20,762 nt of DNA, taken from contig CALBST010000451.1 in assembly GCA_937967425.1 (NCBI GenBank), forward strand, positions 1 to 20,762, given 5' to 3'. Position numbers and translations under genes: made by a program. The notes beneath the pieces are model-generated. The model saw only the letters and a list, made by a program, of their open reading frames with translations. It made no database searches and was not told the origin of the DNA. Below, piece after piece: positions 14,913 through 20,762 of this stretch (the first letter of the stretch is position 1; each line of letters starts with the position of its first letter). The stretch is from an uncultured Caulobacteraceae bacterium. GTDB taxonomy: Bacteria > Pseudomonadota > Alphaproteobacteria > Caulobacterales > TH1-2.

Positions 14913-15191
14913 TCAGAGGTCGTGATGCTGGGCGATAAAGGTTTCGATCGCCAATTTGATGCGCGGCGCATCGCGCTCGGCGTGCAAGACCGCAGCGGAT
15001 TTCACGATCGCGGCGCGCCTTGGCTCCGGCACATCGCGCCAATCGAGCAAGAGTGCTGCGCCAAGACGGGCCAGAACGCGCATATCTTCGTCACCGAGTG
15101 CGACATCTGGCGGCCGTCCCAGCGCACCGCCCTCGCCCTCCCAGCGGGCCAGCGCTTTCGCTCTCAGGCGTTCAGCTTCTGTATCAGGCAT
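14913..15191 (-). CDS. hypothetical protein, 92 aa
   Basis: 92 residues, mostly helical and charged (AERLRAKALARWEGEGG, IVKSAAVLHAERDAPRIKLAIETFIAQHH). It has no signal or membrane segment, and no family is recognised. A good GGAG lies seven bases before the ATG. It begins 46 bases after the broken dps gene on the same strand, so it may be co-transcribed with it. The frame is convincing because of start signal and spacing. Confidence 0.6.
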   Translation of the reverse strand: MPDTEAERLRAKALARWEGEGGALGRPPDVALGDEDMRVLARLGAALLLDWRDVPEPRRAAIVKSAAVLHAERDAPRIKLAIETFIAQHHDL

Positions 15192-15237
15192 GGCTCACTC
15201 CATTTTGCGCATGTTCAACCCGCATTGCGGTGCGCCG

Positions 15238-15711
15238 CTATTGAAGATGCGCTTCTACGAACCAGAGATCCTTATCCACTTGGCGGGAGACGCCCGTAAA
15301 GAGATCGGCGGAGGCCTTATCTCCTGCCTCGTCAGCCGCATCGATCGCTTCACGCGCGAGCTTGCCGAACGCGGCAAGCCGGTCGGCGACGGCTCTGACA
15401 TGGTCGGCTTCGGCGCTGATCTGGTCGGGATAAGGCGTAAGCGTCGTCGCGCCGGCGACGGTTTGGGTCGTGCCAGCGGCCACACCGCCCCGCCCCACGG
15501 CGCGCTCGGCGATGTCGTCGACAAAGACGCCGATGCGGCCTTGAATCTGGTCGAACAAGTCGTGCAACGCGATGAAACTCAGACCCTAGATGTTCCAATG
15601 CGCCTGCTTCAGGGCGAGACGCAGATCGATCGCGTCGGCAAGCCGCGCGTTCAAGAGCGCGACCATCGCTTTGCGTGTGTTGTCCGGAAGATCGTTGCGC
15701 GTGGTCGTCAT
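15238..15711 (-). pseudogene. dps: Dps mini-ferritin with in-frame amber codon
   Basis: Reading from the ATG at 15711 (GGAG eight bases upstream) gives 157 codons, normal for Dps. The ferroxidase pattern is complete: His38 in QAHWN, then His50, Asp54, Asp65 and Glu69 in LHDLFDQIQGRIGVFVDDIAE. Codon 42, however, is TAG (plus-strand CTA at 15586-15588), just after HWNI. Relatives usually have HWN-[IV]-K-G here, so one AAG-to-TAG change explains it. No other defect is visible. The rest could only be made from a TTG at 15567 and would lack the first helix. Dps stores iron and protects DNA from peroxide. This is either a recent null mutation or a sequence error. Confidence 0.85.
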
Positions 15712-15743
15712 CTTCATCACTCCTTCGATACAATTCGCGTGAG

Positions 15744-15770
15744 GGCCCGCTGGACCAAGTCCAGCGGGCC
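15744..15770 (-). terminator. strong hairpin between SDR gene and dps
   Basis: GGCCCGCTGGAC and GTCCAGCGGGCC form a perfect 12-bp stem around a CAA loop, 11 bases after the SDR stop and 33 before the dps ATG. Reading leftward there is no T-run after it, so it is not a classical intrinsic terminator. It may still end or protect the SDR transcript. Confidence 0.45.
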
Positions 15771-15780
15771 GCCACTCTCC

Positions 15781-16566
15781 TCAGCGATAAACCAAGCCGC
15801 CGTCGATGAGCGGCGTTTGGCCGGTCATGTAATCGGCGTCCGGGCTCGCCAGGTAAGCGACGAACGCGGCGACGTCGTCGGGCGTCTCAGCGCGGCCAAG
15901 CGCAATGCCTTCGACATACTTCTTGTAAGTCTCGCCGACTTTGGCCCCGGTGATCTCGGCAAAACGCCGGTCGATCTCGACCCACATGTCGGTGCCGACA
16001 AGGCCAGGCCCATATGCGTTCACAGTGATGCCGTCGCTCGAATACTCTTTGGCCGCGGCTTGGGTCAGCGCGCGCACCGCAAACTTGCTCGCCGAATAGG
16101 CGCCGAGCATGGCAAAGCCGTCATGGCCGGCGATCGACGACGCCGAGATGATTTTGCCCTTCTGTTTGCGCTGCTTGAACTTCTTAGCGGCCGCCTGAAT
16201 GCCCCAGAGCACGCCGCCGACATTGATCTTCATGATCCTGTCGAGTTCGTCCTGCGTCACATCGGCGATCGGCTGCACCTGGGCGATGCCGGCATTGTTC
16301 ACCATGATGTCGAACCCGCCCAAGACTTTCTCGGCGTTTTCGATGGCGGCATAGACGTCGTCGCGTTTGGACACATCGGCTTTGAACGTCGTGGCTTTGC
16401 GCCCGAGATCGCGCACTTCGCCGGCGACGTCGCTCATCTTGGCCTCGTTCATATCGACGATGGCGATGTCGGCGCCGTCGCTGGCAAGCCGGAGCGCGAT
16501 GGCGCGGCCAATGCCTTGGCCGGCGCCGGTCACCAAGGCTACTTTGCCTTCAAGCTTCTTCATCAT
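15781..16566 (-). CDS. SDR oxidoreductase, acetoin/butanediol dehydrogenase type
   Basis: 261 residues, classical short-chain dehydrogenase. Motifs are TGAGQGIG (13-20), Asp38 for NAD preference, NNAG (90-93), Ser143/144 in SASSIAG, and Tyr157-x3-Lys161 (YSASK). The C-terminal stretch PGLVGTDMWVEIDRRF and YMTGQTPLIDGGLVY resembles BudC-type acetoin reductase (diacetyl/acetoin to butanediol). Substrate remains unproven because SDR specificity shifts easily. AAGGAG precedes the ATG pair (16566 or 16563). It follows the CMD-family gene by ten bases, so the two form an operon. Confidence 0.88.
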   Translation of the reverse strand: MMKKLEGKVALVTGAGQGIGRAIALRLASDGADIAIVDMNEAKMSDVAGEVRDLGRKATTFKADVSKRDDVYAAIENAEKVLGGFDIMVNNAGIAQVQPIADVTQDELDRIMKINVGGVLWGIQAAAKKFKQRKQKGKIISASSIAGHDGFAMLGAYSASKFAVRALTQAAAKEYSSDGITVNAYGPGLVGTDMWVEIDRRFAEITGAKVGETYKKYVEGIALGRAETPDDVAAFVAYLASPDADYMTGQTPLIDGGLVYR

Positions 16567-16576
16567 GGTCTCTCCT

Positions 16577-16927
16577 TTATTGGGTTGCGCCGCTCAGCGC
16601 GGCATGTGCGTCGAGCGTTCGCGCCGAATAGACGAGCGCTGCGCCCGCATTGATGGCGATGGCGACGCTGAGCGCCTCGGCGATCTCTTCCCGGCTGGCG
16701 CCGTGTTTGATCGCAGCATCGACATGCGTGGCGATGCAGCCGTCACAGCGCGCCGTGACCGCAGCCGCCAGCGCGATCAATTCACGCGTCTTCGCGCCTA
16801 AGATATCGGTGCGCTGCCCCGCCTGGCTCAACGCCACGTAGCTCTTGACCGTATCGGGACTGAGCTGGCCTAGCTCTTTGACGCCTTCGCCGAGCTGGCG
16901 GCGATAATCGGGCCAATCCAGCATCAT
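16577..16927 (-). CDS. carboxymuconolactone decarboxylase family (AhpD-like) protein
   Basis: 116 residues, all helical, with the redox motif CDGCIATH (Cys61, Cys64, His68) of AhpD-like members. These act as peroxidase partners or general thiol-dependent antioxidants; true carboxymuconolactone decarboxylases lack the CxxC. A typical stretch follows, HVDAAIKHGASREEIAEALSVAIAINAGAALVYS. AGGAG precedes the double ATG. It is first of a two-gene unit with the SDR gene, and near dps, which suggests oxidative-stress linkage. Confidence 0.9.
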   Translation of the reverse strand: MMLDWPDYRRQLGEGVKELGQLSPDTVKSYVALSQAGQRTDILGAKTRELIALAAAVTARCDGCIATHVDAAIKHGASREEIAEALSVAIAINAGAALVYSARTLDAHAALSGATQ

Positions 16928-17041
16928 AATCTCTCCTCTTTGCGTTGCTTGAGGATGATGTAGGTCTCTGGAAGCACGCGATCATCGCCGCAGCAGCGGC
17001 TGGTCTGTTCGCTCAGGGCGGACAATCGAGAGGCAAGCGCC

Positions 17042-17239
17042 TCAATAAGCGAAAATCTGCGCCGCCTGCTTCATGACCGCGAGCGCGAACGGCGCGAAGA
17101 TCGCGCTTGCGGCCAGCAGCGCCACGATGGCGGGCTTATCCCAGGTCAGATTGCGCCTGGTCACGCGGGCCCGGGCGCGCATAGGCGCGCGCGCCTCGTC
17201 TCGCCCGTAAGTCGAGGGAAACCGGTCAAACGATGACAT
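17042..17239 (-). CDS. small single-pass membrane protein, hypothetical
   Basis: 65 residues. The N-terminal half is polar and arginine-rich (RARARVTRRNLTWDKP) and the C-terminal half is one helix (AIVALLAASAIFAPFALAVM). AAGGA lies nine bases before the ATG, which supports translation. No family recognised. It stands alone on the minus strand, 114 bases before the CMD-family gene. Confidence 0.5.
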   Translation of the reverse strand: MSSFDRFPSTYGRDEARAPMRARARVTRRNLTWDKPAIVALLAASAIFAPFALAVMKQAAQIFAY

Positions 17240-17331
17240 GAAACTTGATCCTTCTTGCGCACGAGCGCTCGGCCGGCGCGAGGTCGCGCGCCGCCAGCTG
17301 CTCGAAATGATTAAAGAATGCGGTGTACGGG

Positions 17332-17367
17332 TTGCCCTCGGCCTGGCGTCAGCAGGCCTGAGGGCAA
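17332..17367 (-). terminator. hairpin in gap after glutamate dehydrogenase
   Basis: TTGCCCTC-GGCCTG pairs with CAGGCC-TGAGGGCAA: 14 base pairs with a single bulged base and a 7-base loop. It lies about 130 bases past the gdh stop and 93 before the small membrane gene. No T-run follows on the minus strand. The 17240-17499 gap otherwise holds no gene I can support. Confidence 0.35.
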
Positions 17368-17438
17368 GCTAGAGCGGCGTTCTAGAAACGCGACGCGCTC
17401 GCGAGAGGTGTGCGCCTTTCGACATCGCTGGGCATGTC

Positions 17439-17472
17439 GGCGCGCGCGCGTTCGGATTCAAGCGCGCGCGCC
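17439..17472 (-). terminator. GC-only hairpin just past glutamate dehydrogenase
   Basis: An 11-bp stem of alternating G and C (17439-17449 with 17462-17472) encloses a 12-base loop, 28 bases after the gdh stop. The loop side also has an alternative pairing, TTCAAG (17457-17462) with CTTGAA. It lacks a U-tract, but position suggests a 3'-end structure of the gdh mRNA. Confidence 0.4.
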
Positions 17473-17499
17473 TTGAACGCGCTCTTAGGTCGCTATCGA

Positions 17500-18780
17500 T
17501 CATGGAAAGAGACCGCGCAACCGCCGTGCTTCGAGAATGCGCTGGCATGCAAGCACGTAGGCCGCCGTGCGCAGGTCGAGATGCTGCTGCTTGTGCAGCG
17601 CCCACACTGACTGGAAGGCGGCTTCGAGCACGTGGCGCAAGCGATGCACGATCTGACCTTCGTCCCACATGAGCGAACTCGCATCCGTCGCCCACTCAAA
17701 ATAAGAGACGATGACGCCGCCGGAATTGGCCAGCACGTCCGGGACCACCGGAATGCCGCGCCGCTTGAACACATCGTCCCCTGCCGGCGTCGTCGGCCCA
17801 TTGGCGCCTTCGACGACGACCCTGGTGTTGATGCGTTCGGCCACCTTCGCGTCGATCTGTCCTTCGAGCGCGGCCGGCACAAGGATATCGCTTTCAACAT
17901 CCCAGAACGCGTCCATTTCCAGGCTCTCTGCGCCTGGATACTCGCTGAGCTTGCCGCCGGCGCGGATGTGCGCCTGCAGGCGCGCCGGATCGAAACCGTC
18001 GCTCGCATAAATCGAGCCGGTAATGTCTTGGATGGCGACGATGCGCGCGCCTGCCTCATGCAGAAAGTGCGCCGCGCCCGCGCCGACATTGCCGAAGCCT
18101 TGAATGGCGACGCGCGCGCCCTTGAGGTCGAGCCCCAAATGGTCGGCCATTTCGGCCGCGCAGATGAAGACGCCGCGGCCGGTCGCATCGACGCGCGCGG
18201 GCGAGCCGCCGAGGCTGATCGGCTTGCCGGTCACGACGTTGGTGCGCAGCGCGCCCTGGCGCGATGCGTAGGTGTCCATCATCCAGGCCATGATCTGGGG
18301 ATTGGTGTTCACGTCCGGCGCCGGGATGTCCTGGAGCGGACCGATCACGGGCATGATCTCGGCCGTATAGCGGCGTGTCAGCCGTTCGAGTTCGCCGATC
18401 GAAAGCTTGCTTGGGTCGACACGCACCCCGCCCTTGCCGCCGCCGAACGGCACGTTCACCAAAGCCGTCTTGATTGTCATCCAGGCGCTCAACGCCATGA
18501 CTTCAGCCAGCGTGACGCCGGGATGAAAGCGCACGCCGCCCTTGGCTGGCCCGCGACTCGTATTGTGATGCACGCGATAGCCTTCGAAGTGCGTGATGGT
18601 TCCATCGTCCATCTGCACCGGCACATCGACGATGAGCGCGCGGCGCGGACGCCGCAAGGTGTCGATCCAGGGCGACCATTGGCCGAGATAGGGCTCAACG
18701 CGCGCCACTTGCTCCAAGAACATGTCCCAAGGGGCGATGTTTTGCTTTGCTTCGATGTAGCTCGGCTGTGTGGGGATCAT
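17500..18780 (-). CDS. gdhA: glutamate dehydrogenase, NAD-type (Glu/Leu/Phe/Val family)
   Basis: 426 residues from the ATG at 18780 (a longer frame to 18948 has a non-homologous, arginine-rich start). It interconverts glutamate and 2-oxoglutarate plus ammonia. The substrate site shows [11 protein letters not shown] (Lys80), Lys104, the catalytic Lys116 in PFGGGKGG and Asp156 in PAPDVNT. The Rossmann domain has GFGNVG (228-233), and Asp252 at the second strand's end suggests NAD. GGAAAG lies nine bases upstream. Length and motifs fit hexameric GDHs; leucine dehydrogenase is shorter. It probably stands as a single gene, given hairpins after it and a 148-base gap before it. Confidence 0.93.
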   Translation of the reverse strand: MIPTQPSYIEAKQNIAPWDMFLEQVARVEPYLGQWSPWIDTLRRPRRALIVDVPVQMDDGTITHFEGYRVHHNTSRGPAKGGVRFHPGVTLAEVMALSAWMTIKTALVNVPFGGGKGGVRVDPSKLSIGELERLTRRYTAEIMPVIGPLQDIPAPDVNTNPQIMAWMMDTYASRQGALRTNVVTGKPISLGGSPARVDATGRGVFICAAEMADHLGLDLKGARVAIQGFGNVGAGAAHFLHEAGARIVAIQDITGSIYASDGFDPARLQAHIRAGGKLSEYPGAESLEMDAFWDVESDILVPAALEGQIDAKVAERINTRVVVEGANGPTTPAGDDVFKRRGIPVVPDVLANSGGVIVSYFEWATDASSLMWDEGQIVHRLRHVLEAAFQSVWALHKQQHLDLRTAAYVLACQRILEARRLRGLFP

Positions 18781-18928
18781 GGCGAACGTCTTTCCTGAAA
18801 AACCAAGCGCACTCTGGCGCTGTCGTGACGCTCGCCCCGCCCGCTTTTGCGCGGACGCCGGCAAGCCTCGTGTTGATGGATGCGATCGAAGATCGACCGG
18901 TCGCTCGTGCGCAGCGGAAATCCGCAAG

Positions 18929-19318
18929 TCAGCGCGCGGCGCGGACATTCTCGACCACGACCTTATGGGCGCGGTCGTCGGGACCGACCCATTCGATGGT
19001 CTGGCCTTGCGAGAGACCGAGCAGCATCGCGCCGACGGGCGTCAAGACTGAGATCCGCCGCTGGCCGATGTCGGCGCGGTGAGGATCGACGAGTTCGTAC
19101 TCGCGATAGGATGAGCCGTCGTACTTAAAGGTCGCGACACTGCCGACGCCGACAACGTGTTCAGGCAAGGCCTTCACCGTCTTCGCACGGGAAAGCTCCA
19201 CAAAGAGGTCGACTGCGCCGGGCGCACGATCGAGCGCGGCGAGCGCCAAGCCGGTGAGCCGCTCGTGCTCGTCCTCAGCGACGACGATAGGCGGGCGTTT
19301 ATATTCTTTCTTGGACAT
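18929..19318 (-). CDS. rnk: Rnk-like nucleoside diphosphate kinase regulator / GreA-GreB C-terminal protein
   Basis: 129 residues. The start [21 protein letters not shown] matches Rnk-type proteins, and the C-terminal half is the FKBP-like GreA/GreB domain ([47 protein letters not shown]). Rnk family members bind RNA polymerase in the secondary channel but lack the long GreA coiled coil, so they can antagonise Gre factors. The ATG has only a weak ribosome-binding site. It is divergent from the 19618 gene across 299 bases. Confidence 0.88.
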   Translation of the reverse strand: MSKKEYKRPPIVVAEDEHERLTGLALAALDRAPGAVDLFVELSRAKTVKALPEHVVGVGSVATFKYDGSSYREYELVDPHRADIGQRRISVLTPVGAMLLGLSQGQTIEWVGPDDRAHKVVVENVRAAR

Positions 19319-19617
19319 GTGCGTACTCGCCGCGCGCCCTGCGGGCTGCGCGTGTTTGTGTTGGCTTGATGTGAATGGATTGAATGCAAAGCCACCCCTA
19401 GCCGGGGCGGCGCCGGCTAGGGGCTATAGGCGCGAGAGATCGCGTCCAACAAAGCGCGCGACGAAAAGCGCGGCGGAGAGAATGCCCAATTGCATGACAC
19501 AGAGATGGGACCCTCTCGCATCGAAGTCAACACGACGCGCGTTTTCGTCGCCATGCGCGATGGAAGGTCGCATCGGTCTTGAGCTTACGCATCGATCGGA
19601 CCGATCTGAAGAGCATC
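19319..19617. other. divergent intergenic region with strong palindromes
   Basis: No gene is supported here. An 11-bp perfect inverted repeat, CCCCTAGCCGG and CCGGCTAGGGG with a 7-base loop, sits at 19395-19423. A second palindrome, GATCGG-A-CCGATC, is at 19594-19606, only 12 bases before the 19618 ATG. The first would lie in the 5' leader of rnk if transcription starts beyond it. Either could be a protein-binding site or an RNA structure. Confidence 0.6.
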
Positions 19618-20028
19618 ATGACACACGCACAAACATCTCAACCAACCCATCCGGCGAAAACCGCTGACACCATCTCGATCCGTCAGCGTTCCGGTATTTG
19701 GCGCGTCGCGCACAACGGCAAATTCTACGGCGATTATACGCGCCGTTATTGGGCGATCGAAGCCGCATTCGAGAAAGCCGATGCGGTCGCCGCGGAGGGC
19801 GGCGCAGCGATCATCACCATCGCGATGGATGGCGTGGAAGACGCCCTGCTCTATGACACGCGCTCGCCCGCGCGCCGCGGCGGTGGCAAAAAGGCCGCGA
19901 AATCGGAGTGGCCGAAGACGCACCGCTGGCCCCCGCTTGTCGGCGAGAGCTTCGCCAAGCGGCTGCTTGCGCGGAGAAACGATAACCAGAACAATTCGGA
20001 GATCTGGCCCTTGTTTATCCGCTCATAA
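19618..20028 (+). CDS. hypothetical protein, 136 aa, DUF2188-like N-terminus
   Basis: 136 residues from the ATG at 19618; a TTG at 19579 would extend it. Residues ~22-75 (ISIRQRSGIWRVAHNGKFYG, then AIEAAFEKADAVAAEGGAA and ITIAMDG) follow the strand-helix-strand pattern of small DUF2188-like proteins. That is pattern reading only. A basic linker (RRGGGKKAAKSEWPKTHRW) and an unfamiliar tail follow. It ends 17 bases before a LysR gene on the same strand. Function unknown. Confidence 0.6.
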   Translation: MTHAQTSQPTHPAKTADTISIRQRSGIWRVAHNGKFYGDYTRRYWAIEAAFEKADAVAAEGGAAIITIAMDGVEDALLYDTRSPARRGGGKKAAKSEWPKTHRWPPLVGESFAKRLLARRNDNQNNSEIWPLFIRS

Positions 20029-20045
20029 CGGATAATGCTCATCTC

Positions 20046-20762
20046 ATGGATCGGCTGCAGGCGATCGAGATTTTCGTCAAAGTCGCGGAACTGAAGAGCT
20101 TCAGCGCCGCCGCCGATGCGCTCAACCTCTCGCGCACCCTGGTGAGCGAAAGGGTCAAGGATTTGGAGGAAGCGCTGGGCGTGCGCCTTTTGCAGCGCAC
20201 CACCCGGCGCGTCTCGCTGACCGAACCCGGAGCAGCCTTTCTGGAACGCGTGCGCTTGGGGCTGGCGGCGCTCGACGAGGCCGCCGCGGAAGCATCGAGC
20301 CTTTCGGCTGAGCCGCGCGGGACATTGCGCGTCAACGCGCCGATGAGTTTTGGCTTTCACCACGTCGCGCCGGTGACCGGCAAATTCATGCTGCAGCATC
20401 CGGCGGTGCGTATTGAGCTTGCGCTGACGGATCGCCTCATCGATCTCATCGAAGACAATGTCGATGTGGCCATTCGCATTGGCGAGCTCAGCGATTCCAG
20501 TCTTATCGCCAAGAAGCTGGCGACCTGCCGCATGATCCTGTGTGCGTCGCCCGCTTATTTGAAGCGGCGCGGGACGCCCAAACATCCGCGCGAGTTGGAT
20601 GAACACACCCGGCTTTTCTATACCTATTGGCTGCAAAGCGATGAATGGCGTTTCACGCGCCGCGGCGGGTCCAGAAAGGCACGCGCCTGCGCCTCGTCGG
20701 CCAGATCCGCCCAGGCTCCTACGAAGACGACAAAGGTCGCACCAAGTATGTGGTCGAATTCG
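20046..20762 (+). CDS. LysR-family regulator, partial, homology lost near 20665
   Basis: The frame starts MDRLQAIEIFVKVAELKSF and shows the LysR winged HTH (SAAADALNLSRTLVSERVKDLEEALG, LLQRTTRRVSLTEPG) and the first effector subdomain (GTLRVNAPMSFG, DVAIRIGELSDSSL, Tyr-Thr-Tyr-Trp … EWRF). LysR proteins have about 300 residues; this one has about 205 recognisable ones before TRRGG. After that, the frame stays open to the window edge but turns into low-complexity Arg/Ala/Ser/Thr. The CrgA/DsdC-like subgroup usually controls a neighbouring enzyme gene, which is not visible here. The end is either truncated by a junction or the result of a chimeric contig end. Confidence 0.8.
   Translation, partial: MDRLQAIEIFVKVAELKSFSAAADALNLSRTLVSERVKDLEEALGVRLLQRTTRRVSLTEPGAAFLERVRLGLAALDEAAAEASSLSAEPRGTLRVNAPMSFGFHHVAPVTGKFMLQHPAVRIELALTDRLIDLIEDNVDVAIRIGELSDSSLIAKKLATCRMILCASPAYLKRRGTPKHPRELDEHTRLFYTYWLQSDEWRFTRRGGSRKARACASSARSAQAPTKTTKVAPSMWSNS
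20669..20762 (+). pseudogene. single-stranded DNA-binding protein-like fragment
   Basis: In a frame shifted by two from LysR, 31 codons read VQKGTRLRLVGQIRPG then SYEDDKGRTKYVVEF. This follows the SSB OB-fold pattern 'KGtrl-v-Gql---syeDk-Gk-ry-vEf'. An ATG at 20645 opens the same frame, after a TGA, but its first residues do not look like SSB. The fragment runs off the window, so how far it continues is unknown. Short length keeps confidence moderate. Confidence 0.45.

Noticed and set aside
14956..16653. 565-codon plus-strand frame across dps and the SDR gene
   Set aside because: Runs antisense to four genes with good motifs and start signals; a GC-rich shadow frame.
17632..18798. 388-codon plus-strand frame opposite glutamate dehydrogenase
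   Set aside because: Glutamate dehydrogenase has all catalytic motifs on the minus strand; the opposite frame has none.
19851..20636. 261-codon minus-strand frame opposite LysR
   Set aside because: The plus strand encodes a clear LysR HTH and effector domain; the minus frame is an antisense artefact.
1..20762. Search for tRNA/rRNA genes, CRISPR arrays, complete insertion sequences and integrases
   Set aside because: No cloverleaf, regular repeat-spacer array, transposase or integrase motif was recognised by eye; a computational scan would be needed to exclude small cases.

Overview
The window looks like chromosomal DNA of a GC-rich alphaproteobacterium. The basis is protein style: a fused MrpA/B antiporter subunit, an NsrR-type Rrf2 regulator, an acetoin-reductase-type SDR and very GC-biased codon use. 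Placement near Caulobacterales/Hyphomonadales is only inference. The first 1.7 kb looks like degraded mobile DNA, and the last ~95 bases appear to belong to something else.

Left edge (1-1755): a short minus-strand frame ends in TIEWE-stop, the usual end of GMP synthase (guaA), a known integration target. Next is a leftward mini-operon: an excisionase-like HTH protein, a small basic protein and an unrecognised 222-residue protein. It abuts, head to head, the C-terminal stub of a phage terminase large subunit. I read this as a prophage or island deletion scar. At 1711-3590 lie three small predicted lipoproteins and a small membrane protein of unknown function.

Core (3659-8801): a nitric-oxide response module. 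NsrR is transcribed leftward. Divergently come a group III truncated haemoglobin, a cyanide-insensitive-type alternative oxidase (AOX), a quinol-dependent NO reductase (qNOR) and a tandem universal stress protein. The nsrR/globin intergenic region holds a perfect FNR/Anr-type box (TTGATCCAGATCAA) and, 23 bp further on, a perfect 8-5-8 palindrome just before the globin Shine-Dalgarno. Together these suggest control by low oxygen and by NO: NO removal (qNOR, perhaps globin) plus a quinol oxidase that tolerates NO (AOX).

Mrp operon (8871-14889): a complete Na+/H+ antiporter set, mrpA(B)-C-D-E-F-G. Every internal junction overlaps by 1 or 4 bases.

Leftward stress/metabolic genes (14913-19318): a small conserved-looking protein, a dps gene broken by one in-frame amber codon, a BudC-like SDR paired with an AhpD-like carboxymuconolactone decarboxylase-family protein, a small membrane protein, an NAD-type glutamate dehydrogenase and an Rnk-like GreA/B C-terminal domain protein. 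Several strong GC hairpins lie between these genes.

Right end (19618-20762): an unknown 136-residue protein and a LysR regulator. The LysR homology stops near 20665, and the remaining bases read, in another frame, like the OB-fold of a single-stranded DNA-binding protein. No tRNA, rRNA, CRISPR array, complete insertion sequence or integrase gene was seen.
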